This document shows, one piece after another, positions 47,601 through 60,155 of a stretch of 64,000 nucleotides of DNA. This stretch comes from Agelaius tricolor (taxonomy: Eukaryota; Chordata; Aves; Passeriformes; Icteridae): positions 265,501 through 329,500 of the forward strand of contig JALJCS010000052.1 of NCBI GenBank assembly GCA_023055355.1, read 5' to 3'. Every line of letters begins with the position of its first letter. The first letter of the stretch is position 1. The position numbers were made by a program, and so were the translations under genes. Under the pieces are notes generated by a model. That model did not search any database, was not told the origin of the DNA, and saw nothing but the letters and a program-made list of their open reading frames with translations.

Positions 47601-48149
47601 TGAGGCATGATGGATTACTCCCAGAGTTCACGTGGTAGCAAGGTTTTCTGCCCCCGTGAAGGACGACACATCCATTTTCTTGAATAGAGCCATTCTGTAT
47701 GTTACAATGGTAACTTGAATTCATCAAGTTTGTGCTATTTGTACAATGGCAGTGAGCTTGGATTCTTAAGCTTCTCGTGTTTGATCTGTTTCCTGTTTCA
47801 GTAAATAGCAAAACTTCCAAGGACTGCAGCGACAAGAAGATGAAGCTGCTAGTGTATTTCAACTGTTTGCCTAATAAAATGGTGATTTTTGCACATATTC
47901 GCAATGGAAATTTACGGTACCGAAACACCAGCTCTGCTCAGGGCAATTCTGAAATTGACTTGAGCTCTTTCCCGTGTTTCTTAGCAGGTGAACTGAGATA
48001 CTTCTAGCTTCCAAGGCAAGGCGTTTGACAGCAGCTTCAAAAAGGCCCAGGCTGTTGGATGAAAAGGTGAAAAAACTGAGGGAAATGGGGGGAAATTTCA
48101 CTTCTGGTTTATGTCATAGATTCAGCCAGATGATCAACAAGCATTAATT
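41677..48149. other. Unassigned DNA without recognisable gene
   Basis: About 6.5 kb. No gene, LTR or LINE recognised on either strand, and open frames are below 145 codons with no motif. Short local features only: repeated GTCATGATTG-like and TGTCA(C/T)-type stretches at about 45990-46060, and C or T homopolymers. It may be single-copy flank. Confidence 0.45.
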
Positions 48150-48720
48150 TTATGAGGTACCAGCGTAGTCTTTCACTCTTGCAGATCCCCAAAAGCTTAA
48201 CCATCCAGCAGCTTCTTCCTTGCAACAAGTGCCACAGCCAAAAGCCAGGCCTGGCCCTCACCTTCTCCTCGCAGCCTACAAACTCTGCCAAACGTACCGG
48301 TGATTCTCACTTTCCTTCTCAGCTACATGGACAAGCACATCCTCTCCATGTCTCCGAGTCCTTAGTGAAACCAAACAGAGGTTCACCTTCAAACAGCTCA
48401 GTGTGCCAGGACAGAAAGATTTCACTGGCCTGTCCCCTTGCTTTTTCCTTGCAGCTTTTTCTTTTCAGAGCATACACCGAGGCATTGCACTTTGCTTCTC
48501 AGCTGAGTGCATTGCCACATTGCTGGAGTCCCACACGTCCATCTCCTTCTCGCACTAACTGCTTCTGTTGAAACATGCTGATGTGATGTGCTTTCCTGCT
48601 CAGCTATTAACACAGTCACATTCTATGTCCTGCTTGCAGTCTGAATCTAAAAGGAGACGTTTCTGACTATGTCTCACAGACACAGATGTACCAGGATGAA
48701 AAGGTTGCTTGGACCTTGCC
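48150..48720. repeat. Old diverged repeat, related to 52130-52480
   Basis: Shares with 52130-52480, in order, an AGGTACCA start, CAGATCCC/GAAGATCCC, CCAGC(A/G)GCT, (G/C)GATTCTCAC and GTGCCAGGACAGAA boxes. Identity is only moderate by eye. A further box, GTACCAGGATGAAAAGG, lies at about 48686. Probably an ancient tandem or dispersed repeat of unknown family. Confidence 0.45.
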
Positions 48721-48790
48721 ACTTACGTTCGAAAACATCCATTCACTCCACAATCAAGAGACACCTTTCTTTGCTTTACATCCTGCAAAC

Positions 48791-48792
<2 letters not shown>

Positions 48793-48828
<36 letters not shown>
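48793..48828 (+). repeat. (CA)18 microsatellite
   Basis: Uninterrupted CA dinucleotides, followed by GACACGAGAG and then a short TTTC repeat (about 48848-48865). Confidence 0.98.
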
Positions 48829-48835
<7 letters not shown>

Positions 48836-48939
48836 GAGCTACGCACTTTCTTTCTTTCTTTCTTAGCTGCACACACTCACCTATTTCCCAGCTTGACCTC
48901 TCTACCACTTCTCCTTCGGCCTTGCTGTGCATGGACATT

Positions 48940-50165
48940 TCCTGTTAAGATACCCATTGTGTTGCCTATCCCTCCCCCACATTGCCTTGCCTTTCCTACC
49001 CAATCTTGCATTTCCTTGTCATTGCTGACAATTCCTTTCTTTTCCCTTGCCTTCCTGACCCATGCATGTCCTTCCCTTGCCCTTCATACCAACCCAGTGC
49101 CTTGTATTGACTTGCTCACCTATCCTTCTTTTCCTTCCCATTTGTCCAGCTCCAATCTTTCATTTCCTTCTCCTTCTAGGACTCTTATTGCCTTGTCTCC
49201 CTCTCTTTTGTGTTGCCTGGCAAAGCCACCACTTGTCTGGCCTTGTCCTTGAACCCCTTCCTTGCCTTGCATTACCTTGCTCACCAGTCCCCCACCTGGA
49301 ATTCACCACCTCTCTTTTTGTGGAATCTCTTCAACATGCATTGCCCTGCCTGCTTCTCCTAGGATTCTCCAGGCTTCCACTGGCTATTTTTTCTCAAGGC
49401 CCAGCGTTTCAGGAGCTTGTGAGAAGAAGCCTGGAGGAGGCCACGTGCAAGCACACCTATCTGTCCTGACAGCTTTCTTCTGACATCTATGCTTACATGC
49501 CTTGAATTTTGGACACAAAGTTCATCTTTCACCCTTGGGCTTCAGGGGCAGAATGACAGTTCTTTTGCATACAAAGGAAAGCAGGCAACCCAAGTGTCTT
49601 AGGTGCAGATTAGACATGACCCATGCAAGATCAAGGCTGGACAGAGCGGTCTGTCCGGGCCGCTTTTGTGTACCAGCAATCTTTGAACGGACCTGCCACT
49701 TGCCTTGCTTTGGGCAACCAACCAGTTTCCTTGCCATGCCCTGCTAATTCTCCATTGCTTTGCATTCCCTTGCATACCCATGCCTCACATTTGACCTGCC
49801 TGCAGTTTTCCTACAGGGCTTGGCCTTGCCTAGCCCTTCCGGTTACCATTACCTCCTATGCCCAGCCTTGCCTCTAACTTCTGGCACTTGTCTCACCTAC
49901 CACTCCATTTGCTTTCCCCTCACGGCTTCAGTCTTGCCAACCTGTCCCTTGACTTGCCTACAATTGCCTACACTTGCTTTGCATTGCCTTACCTGCATGG
50001 AAGGCAAGGCAAAGAGTGGTAGACAAGGCAAAGCAAAGCCAGGAAGTTATTGGAAGGGCTAGGCAAGGCAGACATAGGCAAGCAAGCAAAGCTAGGGTAG
50101 GGTAGGCTAGGAAAACTAGGCATGGTACTGGAGGCAAGGCAAAGCCAAGTGACTTGGAGTGCCTT
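48940..50165. repeat. CCTTGC-type low-complexity tract with strand switch
   Basis: From about 48940 to 49995 the plus strand is full of degenerate CCTTGC, CTTGCC and CCTTCC words. From about 50000 to 50160 the same words appear as their complements (GGCAAGGC, AGGCAAAGC). The change is centred near 49998, where TTTGCATTGCCTTACC faces GGAAGGCAAGGCAAAG across a short spacer, an imperfect inverted repeat. Open frames here are pyrimidine-bias artefacts. The first part also contains unrelated stretches, for example 49390-49680. Confidence 0.75.
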
Positions 50166-51539
50166 TCCTTGCTTGGGAAGTAAAAGATACGGTGGCAATG
50201 TTGGTAGGGCTGATGATAAGGTATCGTGGGAAGGTATAGTACAGCAAGACATTTCTGTCCTGGTCCTTTCTGTGTAGGAGCCATTGTTGGACAGAGTCAG
50301 TACCGGACGTGGTATGCAACTTTTGCTCGGTAAGTTCCTGAAGGAGAACAGCAATGCTTTCTCATGGGAAGGAAAGAACTTAGCCCCAGTGTTGGAGGTG
50401 CAGATAAGAAGCTGTGTCGTGCAGCTTAAGGGCGGCAGCAACTTTCTATGCTGGCATATTTGGTGTGGAAGCACTGACTCAATTTGTACAATCATGGAGT
50501 CGGTATCCATCTTTGGAAGGCAGTCTCCTTCCTGCAAGAATCCATTTGGCATGTGTTTTCCACTTTCTCAAGGCAGCCTTCTTGAAATTCTGCCAGCACA
50601 CTTCTTTTGGACAAGGTAAAGAGCTGCGCTGGGTCTTGGTGTGCAGCCTAGCTAGTGCCCCGCACAGGTAATGCCCAATAACAGTGGTCTGACACCTTTG
50701 TAGAGGATCAGGCCCTGGATGCTTTGGATTTTGGAGGAGGGGATGCCATTTCTTTTGAGATGGGCTTCTAGTTCCTCCTCCCTTTGGCAAAGTTTGGGTG
50801 GCCACTTTGGGTGGTCTCAGTGAATTGAAAGGCTTTTCCCAATAGGCAGTTCTCTGGGTTCGAGTTGTTGAACTGTCAGTGGCAATGCAGAGGCCAGGCC
50901 AGGCCTCTGCAGGACAGGTTTTTTGTCCCTTGTAGCTTTAGGGACTGTGTGAGCAGTCCCTGGTGCCATCCCATTTGGATCCTGACTCTGAGAGATTGAA
51001 GGCTTACGGTGGTACCTAGAGCTGAGAAGGAAAGTGGCGATAGCAGGGTGCACGTTTCTAGTTTGATGGGTGCAATTGAAATTGTAGGCAGCAAAGAGCT
51101 TTCTCCACCAACAGTTTTGCGAGCTCGGCCAACATTTTCAAGTTTGTTACCAGGCTCTGTGAGAGAGAAAAAGTTTGTTAGGGCAGAAGATCTGGTGTCG
51201 GCCTTTGAGTGTGGGGCAAAGAAGAGTATCCACTTGGAAGGGGAAGATCGGTGACATCTTTTTGTCCTGACACAGTTGATTGGAGAGCAGGGACGTTTCT
51301 GACTTGGCTGGGTCCTGGGGGTGGTTGTGAGCTGGGCTCGGTGCGTGTCCTGGTTTTGTGAGTTGACAATGCTGTGGTGTGGTTATTTAGAAGAGCGCTG
51401 ACAGTGCCCAGGAAAAAGACAAGCACTTTTCTAGCCCAGCCCCGTTCGTGTGGGAGCAGTGTAGGGACAAGAGCTCCGCTGTGGATCCTGGCTCTCGGGT
51501 ACTGACAGAATGGGATCCTGCATGTAGCCCAGAAGGAAG
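50166..51539. other. Unassigned DNA
   Basis: No gene or repeat recognised. Moderately GC-rich compared with neighbours. Frames up to 187 codons occur on the minus strand (49989-50552) but overlap the low-complexity tract and have no domain. Confidence 0.4.
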
Positions 51540-51545
51540 AAGAAT

Positions 51546-51957
51546 TGTCGTGAACGGCGGGAGAAATGCGACACACCATATGCGTGAATGGCAAATCCCA
51601 AAGTTTATTGAAAACTCACACATATTTATATTGGTGTTAATGAAGCTTATACATATTGCAAAAGCTGAGTTCATTATTGGTTAAAGCACACTTGGATCAA
51701 CCACACCTACTTCTATCTTCTAATAATTATTTTGCTTCTATGTTTGCATTCTTCCAGCTTCTCTACCTAAGATATCTACATTTTCTGGCAAGCGATTTTC
51801 TCCCCCGTCTTCCCGTTTCAGAGAAGGTCACTGTGACCTTTGTCAGTGATTGGACACTGGTTGCTCAGTTCCCAGCTTGTATCCCCTATCCTTATCCATC
51901 GGTATCACATCGAAATGTCCTTTCTCAGCTAACCAATTATCCAAAAAGCTCTCTACA
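51546..51957 (-). mobile_element. Solo LTR, minus orientation
   Basis: 412 bp from TGTCGTGAACGG to CTCTCTACA, flanked by an exact six-base repeat, aagaat (51540-51545 and 51958-51963). An antisense AATAAA (aagtttattg near 51603) fits minus orientation. TG...CA ends plus a six-base duplication point to an ERVK-type LTR. Confidence 0.88.
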
Positions 51958-51963
51958 AAGAAT

Positions 51964-54257
51964 CATTTCATTGTTGGCTGCACAGTTTAGAAGCTTCAAA
52001 ATAAAAGGCAATTGCAGCATGGCCTCTTCATTTTAGAAAGTTTTCTGGGCCATCAGCTGCTCAACATGTAACTTGCACCCACTGAACTGCATTCAGCTTC
52101 CTGGAGATATGCACTTTCCCTCAAGATCTAGGTACCATCTTGCACTCGAACGCTTGAAGATCCCAAACCGCTTCAAAATGTCCAGCGGCTGCTCTCAAAG
52201 AAAAAGTCCTACAACAAAAAGGCAGTGCTGGCCATAACGGTCCCTTTGCAGTCTGTCAACCAAACGAAACATACTAGCGATTCTCACGTACTTTCTCAAT
52301 GATACATATACGTGCATCAGCACATTCTCTCAAAGTGACAGAGACTATCGCTACAGCCAAGCGTTTTCAGCTGCACTTCTGACTGACAGATGTGCCAGGA
52401 CAGAAGGCATTTGCCAACCTACCCTCTTTCCTGTGCAACCGGACATTGGCAGCGCAAATATTTTCACATTCTTTCATTGTGGCCATGTCCAAAGCAGCTA
52501 AAGATCACACAGGTGGAAGTGTCAAGACAGAAGATGTTCTCAAAGTAACTCCTTTTTTTTCTAAACAGCTTTTAAACTGCGCACAATGCTTTGTATCTTC
52601 TTTCCCACACAGACCTGCCCTCACTTTTTCACACTCACATCTTTGTTGCAAACATCCAGCAGCTGTTTGCGTAGAAAAAGGCTCTAGAAATAAAAGCGAG
52701 ACTTGGGCTGCACCTTCTGCCTGCCCTGGGTAAGCCACATCAAGCTCACCAGTGCGCTCTGTCCTTCCCTTTTCCGCTGCAACTACCATTGTGTTCTCTG
52801 GATCTCGGAACCTAAAGGTAGGCACATTTGTTTCCACAGAAGGGCCATAGGTAGCAGCACAAATAGCTCTCACTGAACTTTAATCCTTACCACTGCCACC
52901 ATGAGTTTGGTTGGTAGGCCAGTAGGAGTCATGCTCCTTTTACAGCTGGTATGCGGCAGCCACCAGCCCAGTGCTCTTCGACTCTTGTAACCAATGCTGC
53001 TTTTACTCTCCCGGAGGGGATTAGGCATCTGTTTCTCACACAGATCATTGTGGCAGCAGCCAACGGCTCTAGTGCGCTGCTTCTGCCAAAAGACACTGGG
53101 GCCAGGCACTTACCTTCTCAGCACTACGTAGCCCCGTATTCTGCGTCTCTTGTCGTCCAGATCATACCGCAAAGCGTTTCACAGAGAAAAAATGTGCCAG
53201 GACAACAAGCTTGGCTGAAGTGTACCCCTGAAACTGGTGGAAGTTTGTATTTGCACCACATTCAAGGGGCAGTCCTCTTTCCTATACAACCTGCAAACTG
53301 CTGTCTGTTCGCAGTGCCCTCTGCCCGCTCCTTCTTACCTTGAAGTACCATGCCAAAGAGGGCTCTGTGCTGAGGTCTCAGAAGAAGAGGGAAGCAGATG
53401 TGTTTGTAAAGTGGACTGTCTGTTAGTCACTTCCCTCTTCAAAGCAGCGTGTTCCATGCCAAGCAGACAACAAAGCAACAAAAGATGAGTGTGACTCTGC
53501 AGTCAAATCCTGCAATGTTCCCAGAAGTGAATTTCTCTCTTCTATAGGACTGACTTGTATGAAGTGGCGTGGTTGTTTCCTTCCATTAGAAGGGAAACTC
53601 ATCTAGCCAGGCTTCATCACCCCCTGCATCTTTTGGGGTAGTTCTTGGAAGAAAATAGATAGCAACTTTTCCACTCCACATGATTCATGTTTCATTCTCT
53701 TCCTTCTGTACTTCAGGGAACAAGCTATCAATTCCCTACTCTTTCTATGAAAAGGCATGAAGCTATTAATTAAATTCCCATAGATATAATAAGGAATCAA
53801 AGTCTTTTATGCCTGAAGGGCAGGCCCTTATGGTATGAAAAGTATGGATTGTCAAGGGTGGAAGAAGATCTGTATGAAAAGGGAGAAAGCCCAGAAGCAT
53901 GCAGGGATTTTCAGGTACGAAAGGGAAAAAGACATTAAATTGTCAAGGGAAAGAAATTGAAAGAGGGAGGAGGGAGAAGGGAGGCGGAGGAGGCAAATGC
54001 TGCCTTTGAGGCAGCTGACACAAGGACCGTCAGCCTCATGAGTAAACAAGAAAACCAAATGAAACTTCACAGCAATCTCATCCACAACTTAGTGGACAAA
54101 TGTGCAAACCCATTTCTTCATTTATTATGTGTCTAATATATAGAGAGATGTTCTTCATTCTGACAGAATTTTCAGGGAGCAAGCTAGTGTAAGGCACCTG
54201 GAACCAATGGTGTATTGGAAATGGCCAACATGCAGAACACGCTCCATCCTGAACGCT
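51964..54257. other. Unassigned DNA with old repeat boxes
   Basis: Holds the diverged repeat at 52130-52480 (see 48150-48720) and a further TGTGCCAGGACAACAAGCTT box at about 53194. A close variant of that box recurs at about 57285. No gene recognised. Confidence 0.4.
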
Positions 54258-54649
54258 ACCACAGCAGAATCACAGGATCATAGAATGGCCGGGGTAGACA
54301 AAGACCTTAAAGGCCATCTAGTTCTCTGACATGGGCGGGGACACCTTTTACTTGCTCAGGTTGCTCAGAGCCCCATCCAGCCTGCCCTTGAACACCAGGA
54401 TGGGGTGTCCATAACTTCTCCAGGCTCTCTGTGCCAGTGCTTCACCACCCTCACAGGGAAGAATTTCTTCCGAGTATCTAATTTCAACCTGCCCTCTTTC
54501 ATTTTGAAGCCATTGCCCATTGTCCTGTCTCCAGAGTTGCTAATGAAGAGTCCCTCTCCTGCTTCCCTTCAGATATTGGAAGGTGTTGTGAGGTCTCCAT
54601 GCAACCTTCTCTTCACCAGGCTAAACAGCCCTCATTCTCTCAGCCTGTG
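54258..54649 (-). mobile_element. CR1 LINE 3' region
   Basis: The complementary strand of the CR1 3' end: gaatcacaggatcatagaat at the tail, aaggccatctagttc, gttgctcagagccccatcc, tcaccaccctcacagggaag, and ttcaccaggctaaacagccc at the inner end. About 390 bp, cut at its 5' side where an LTR begins. Confidence 0.93.
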
Positions 54650-55854
54650 TGTCATGGCTTGACACTGGGACAATGCCAGTGCCCCCATGAGTATACTCTC
54701 TCCCTGGTTTCTGCTGTGAGATGTGACCAGGAATAAGCAAAGCAGGCTCCCACTTAGGGAAAAAAAAATAATTATTAACTAAACTACAAGGGAAAGGAAA
54801 AGAAAAAAAAAAAAGACACACACAAGGAAAATGAAAACTTCACAAATACATCTCCTCCTCCTCCTCCCCAAATTCCCAATACAATACATCCCCAAATCAT
54901 CGACTCTTGGTCCAGCACCACCCTTCAGAATACTCAATCCTCAGTTCATCAAGAGGAGAAGAAGTCTTTCTTGTGCCAATGGTGACCTCTTCCTTTCATG
55001 TCCACTGCTCTCACCACTGAACACAGACCAGAGCTGCTTCTAGGGTCGACTTTTAAGGATGCTTCGTCCCACTGCAAAAAGGCACAGTCTCAACTTTGGG
55101 ACATCTGTCCCCCCCATATTTTTCACCCCCTGGGGCCGAGGGGTACCCACACCGAACCCTCTTGGTCCTGAGGCATTGCCTCTCCCTAGAATGCAGTCCC
55201 TGTATCACAAGGAAACATGGCTCTGTCCATGGCTACACACAAAGAGTCCAGCATAAGCTACTCCATCATCTCTTCCACCTGCCTTCTTCTCTATTTCTCT
55301 CGTGGCCCATTTCCTCTTATCTCCTCTATATCTCTCTTCTCATTCAACTCCAGGAGGATTAGCATTTTTCCATCATCCAAGAAAAGGGTTAAAAATCTGA
55401 GGCTCTGTCTGTCCAGAACTCCCATGGCTGCCCTGCCAGGCACCTTCTTGCACTCCCCTCTTCTCCTTCTCGGCCGGCCAAGAACAGGCACCAGCTCTCT
55501 CTCTGTTTCTCCTGGGGCGGGGTGGGGATGGCTGCCCAATGCCTCTCAGTGCTCCTCCACCCTTCCATCCTGCAGGGGCCTTCACCTCCCTTCTGGCCAG
55601 GGACCCAGCCTACTTCACCGGGCCGGGTGGCTTCCCCTCCCCCGCCCAGCCTGCAGCCAGGCAGGGGAGATCTGAACCTTTCCCTTGACCGGAACCAAGA
55701 GAGCCTCCCAGGGGAGAGCCCTGCTTTTAACCCCGTGTTCTCAGAGGCGCATCCAATGTCCCAATGGCCACCTTAGGTGCCAATATTAAAATCTGAACAT
55801 CCATTGGCCTAACCACAGCATCCCAGAAAACACATTTCCTGTCAAACCACCACA
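54650..55854 (-). mobile_element. Solo LTR inserted in or beside CR1
   Basis: About 1.2 kb from TGTCATGGCTTGAC to CAAACCACCACA, with the five-base direct repeat ctgtg on both sides (54645-54649 and 55855-55859). Read on the minus strand it starts TGTGGTGGTTTGACAGG, which I recognise as a common LTR start in songbirds. A-rich (54759-54815) and CTCC-rich (54850-54866) stretches lie near its left end. No internal retroviral genes are present. Confidence 0.85.
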
Positions 55855-55859
55855 CTGTG

Positions 55860-56645
55860 GGATATGCTCTTGTCCTGAATACTGAACTGCAGTATTGTCT
55901 GATGATTTTTTGAATCCTTTGAAGGCATTTTGAATTCTTTTTCAGCCTTAAATTAGACTAAATAGCTTTGATTTGTGGGTATTGAGAACCAGAAATCACT
56001 GCCCTGGCTTGCCTTTTTTACAGCTCCTTTCCGTGGGAGACTCGCTGCAAACGTCACAGCTGGTGAGACAGTGGGCCCACCATCATTCTGAAAGAGCTTT
56101 GCACAGTAAACATAGAGGAGGATTAAATATTGAAATGCAGATGACAGGAGCTGCCCAATGGACTCTGCTGGTGGAAATCAAATACTAGTCTAGTCTTTTG
56201 AATGCAAAGAATTCCTCCCAATGAGGCCAGACAGGCTTGTTTGCCTTTGAATCTGAGCATGTGGACAGTCGTGGATGGTCTACAGGTTGAAAACAGTGTA
56301 GATACTTCTCCTTTTTTTCAATAGTGGCTCAGAAACTGAAAAGGCAGCTACAAAATGGTAAATACATCCCTACAGATTCAAAAATGGTTGTTCTTAAGTT
56401 GCATCTCCACCATAACAACAAATTGTTAGAACTAAAATACAGATGGGAATTTTATAGCTTCTCAGAAATGAAGCAGGAATTGGCCAATGGGCCTTAGCAG
56501 TAGCTACAAGTTTTTCAGCATGAGGCATCTCAAAAGTATTTTAACCGTACAGAACTTTTCTGTACTTTTGGCCTTTTATCTCAAGGATGCATCAAAAAAA
56601 AAAAGGAAAAAAACGCCAAGAAAAATAAAAAAGAACAAACCCTAC

Positions 56646-56676
<31 letters not shown>

Positions 56677-57505
56677 TACATGACTAAGATAATAAGCACA
56701 ATCAGTAACATATATAGAAACAGAACCCATGGTTTTTAACTTTCAACCTTGTCTTCTCAACACACTCTCGAAAATGGAATTGTTTCCCTATCTGCCTTGA
56801 AACATTTTGGAGCAAAAAACACTCTAAGGTCCTGATAGGTGTTTTGGTCAAAAATCCCTTCTTCTGGTTTTCTGTCCAGAAGCAGAGTAATGGAGGGGAA
56901 AGCTGGTAGCTGGCCAAAGGAGGTAGGAAGAGTAATCATCATCCACAACACTGGGGCTAAAGAAATTTCCACAGAAAATTACCTGCCTTATTACTTGCTC
57001 ATGTGGTGGGTTGAAAGCTCAGAATCTGTTTCCATGTTTCCCATCCCTCGAATGTTCTATTTCACAGAATTCGAGCCCCTCAAACTTCAGTCCTGCCAGA
57101 ACAGCCTGCCACGTGCTGTCATAGGGGATCTGCTGATGCCCACTGACTCTTACCAGTCTAGTGCTCGTCACTGTTGCAGATCAAGAACTACTGAATAGTT
57201 CTGATGAATGCTCTTAGAGTGGTTGAAAACAAGGAAAGAATGACTAGACATTTGTATGATCAAATCCCCTGATGGAATAAAAACATGCCAGGACAACAAG
57301 CTTAATAAATGTATTCATTGTCATAAGAAGGGAGATGAAGGGTCCAAAAGATTACTTGCATACTTACTGTTCTAAATCCCTTGTTATCTGGTAAATTGCA
57401 AAGGATGCCCGGCTTTCACCAAAATGCAAATCAGATTAAAATGTGAAGCCTTACACTTTACTGGATATAAAACTTCATCATCCATTTTTAAATCTTAGAG
57501 ATTGC
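55860..57505. other. Unassigned DNA
   Basis: No gene recognised, and no clear continuation of CR1 after the LTR. Contains an A-rich stretch (about 56590-56640) and the AT microsatellite. Confidence 0.45.
56649..56676. repeat. (AT)14 microsatellite
   Basis: Uninterrupted AT dinucleotides. Confidence 0.98.
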
Positions 57506-57510
57506 GATGT

Positions 57511-58110
57511 TGTCCTGGTTTAGGGCAAATTTGGAGGAGAATTTCCAAATTAGGGCCCCTCCCCGCAACTGGTTCGGGAAGGATTCCTCAGAGAGAAGTG
57601 GAACGAACCTGTTTATTTAATAGGCACAGCACCCCCCAGCACGCAAAAGGAACAATTCCGGATGACACCGCTCTGAAAAAGATGACAAATTCAGAAAGTC
57701 TCTCTTGGGGGGGTGCTCACTCTCTTCTCAGTCCCTCCGGCGCTGGGCCAGCTGCTGCAGGCCACAAGGTGCAAACTCTCGGTGTTTCCCAGGTCCCAGT
57801 CCGGAGCAGGTTCAAAATGGTCAGTAAAAGGAAAGGAGAAATGGTCCAGGAAGAAATTTGGACAGTTTAGCTAAACTAGCTAATGAGCAAAAGCAAGCAG
57901 AAGCGAAGCAAGCAAGAGTGAGAGAGAGCAAAGCGAAAAGCAAAAGCAGCAAAAGCAAAAGCTGCAGTCTCTGTGTCCCGCCAGGCTGATAAGAAAACCA
58001 AAACAAAACATTCCCTCTTCAGAGCCAGTCTTAAAGGTACAGAACATAATATCCAACATTCACAGAACACATGAATGGGGATACAAGCATCATAACGTCA
58101 CCCTAGGACA
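57511..58110 (-). mobile_element. Solo LTR, 600 bp, reference copy of its family here
   Basis: TGTCCTGGTTTAGGG to CACCCTAGGACA, with a perfect five-base direct repeat gatgt (57506-57510 and 58111-58115). An antisense AATAAA (gtttatttaat near 57610) gives minus orientation. Relatives are at 14259-14891, 16725-17994 and, inverted, 26150-26820. The five-base duplication fits an ERVL-like group. Confidence 0.95.
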
Positions 58111-58115
58111 GATGT

Positions 58116-58520
58116 ATTTCCTATTAATACCTTAATATTAGTAAGGTTTAGAGCTGGAATTCAGAGGGAAAAGAAAGCTATTTTGAATTCATTCTATTCA
58201 ATCATCTTGTCTGGACTGTCTCTTCCTGCTTTTCACTTCTGAAACTCTGTATGAAAGGCATAGAGTTCTGGATTAATTCTTTTCAACAGTTTCCCCTGTT
58301 ATTCTTCTTTCAAGGCAAACCTGAAAAATCCACACTTTCTTTCCCAACCACTTCTAAAATTCCATTGAGAAGCAAAAAAAAACCCCATCAAACAACTAAA
58401 TCTCTGCTCCAATTTGTAGGAAAAACCCCCATGCCATTAACTGCTTTCCTAACATTTTCTTTCTCTTGTATTAATATGGCAACCTTTTCTTGCTTTTATA
58501 GATTAGAACCAAATTCTTAA
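58116..58520. other. Unassigned DNA before duplication copy B
   Basis: AT-rich, no feature recognised. Its right edge is where similarity to base 1 of the window starts. Because the window starts there too, this is not proven to be the true duplication boundary. Confidence 0.5.
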
Positions 58521-60155
58521 AGCTATAAGGAAACACAGGTTTACTGTAGCTGATTCTGAGATACAGTAGTCCAGCAAGGAGGTCAGACCTCAAAAGAAGC
58601 GTCTGTACAACAAGATTCAGCACAACGTTGAGACATATTAGCTATTGTTCAAGAAAAGCCGCCAAAATGAAACTGCTTAGACTTCTATCCTATCATGGGT
58701 GCCTGCTTCCAGAACCTGACCTAAGTTGCTGGAAACTAGCTGCAATATGACTGCAAACAATGCTGTGAATGTAGGACATTGTTATTCTTCTCTTCCATTG
58801 AAAACCACAAGTGGAGTTGCGTCATTTTCTTAAAAATTCTCTATTTCCTTCCAAACTGGTAAAATAATGATAAATAAAGTGTTCTGTTCATACAGTTTAA
58901 ATCTAATAATGTTCAAAATGAAAAAAAAAAAAAATTCATTCAGATATGGTCTGCAATAATAGAGCCGAGAGAAGAGGAACCAGTCTGGCCTACAAAATAA
59001 AGTGAAGCAGAATTTGGGAATTTGGAACACCTTACGATGTAATATTTAAAGAAAAAAAAGAAATAAAATGTAACCTACCCAAACTCAATCAGTGATGCAC
59101 CGACAGAGAAAAAAGAACTCATTACTACTAATATTTCTTTCATTCTCAGACAAGAAGTTAAATTATCCTCTTGAATGCACGGAAGATTGTTGCGAAAGAC
59201 AGCAGCCTTCTTCTTTACAACATATTCTTCAGAACTCCAGGAGACAAATCATTAGAGCGATGAGGCTCTTTCTCTCTGTAAAACTTCCAGAGCATAGCCA
59301 ATATTATATTCCTTTAGAGATCCTCACCGCCCTGGGCGACTGGTGGATAGTCTACAGCTCCAGTACATCAGCCAGACGCTCTGCCTTATTTAGCATGGCT
59401 ACTGCAGCAAGGACATCATCTCTACTGGCTTTCTATCCAAAATACATGCAAGGCACAACAAAGAATATACCCAAAACACTGAGCACAGCCTATGGCCTTC
59501 AAAACAAAAATCTCACGATGGCAATACTGGATCTTCTGATCCAAACCATCGGGAAACATTTCTTTAGAGGCGAAAAAAGCTCCTGTTGATTGTACAAAAA
59601 ATAGTGATGTAAACCAGAGTTGCATGACCCAGTATTTCTATTGAACTGGAACTATTTTGATCAATATTATGGATCCATTTCTTTTCAGGGCATTTGGTAA
59701 AAAATGTAAAGTATAGTTTAAAAGGAATTATTGGATGCGTACTAAGTACTAGGGATTAGTTAAGGTGTTGGTTTTGCATGGCTTGGTTTTTGGTGGGGAG
59801 GGAAGAAGCCAGCCACAGAAGTGAATCTTTTGTGAAAAGCTCCTAGAAGCTTCCTCCATGCCTGGCAAAGTGAATCCCTGCTTGGCACTAAGAACAGACA
59901 TGCTGCTAAGCCAATTAGACAAGCAGTAATATATTTCAGAAGGAAATCAAAACTGCGGCCAGTTAACTTTTAAGTTTGCTAATTTTTTGGTTGGCACCTC
60001 TTCTGGTTTGAAAGCAAAACCAGCAAGAGATGCTGTCGCTGTTGCAGTGTGTGTTTTTGATTGTAATGCAGTTTGAGTAGTCAGTTTGATAATACTTCCT
60101 GTTTTGTGCTGTTGGAGCATATTTTATTATTAAGGGATTGTTCCTTTCCCCCCGT
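58521..60155. other. Copy B of the unassigned AT-rich block
   Basis: Identical by eye to 1-1635, including the 165-codon frame (59092-59589). Nothing recognised in it. Confidence 0.5.

Noticed and set aside
48669..49500. Ser/Pro/Leu-rich and Thr/His-repeat frames of up to 188 codons
   Set aside because: They arise from CA repeats and pyrimidine-rich low-complexity DNA.
54258..55854. A full ERV between two LTRs
   Set aside because: Only one 1.2-kb LTR with one pair of target repeats is present. No internal retroviral genes are found, so it is a solo LTR next to CR1.
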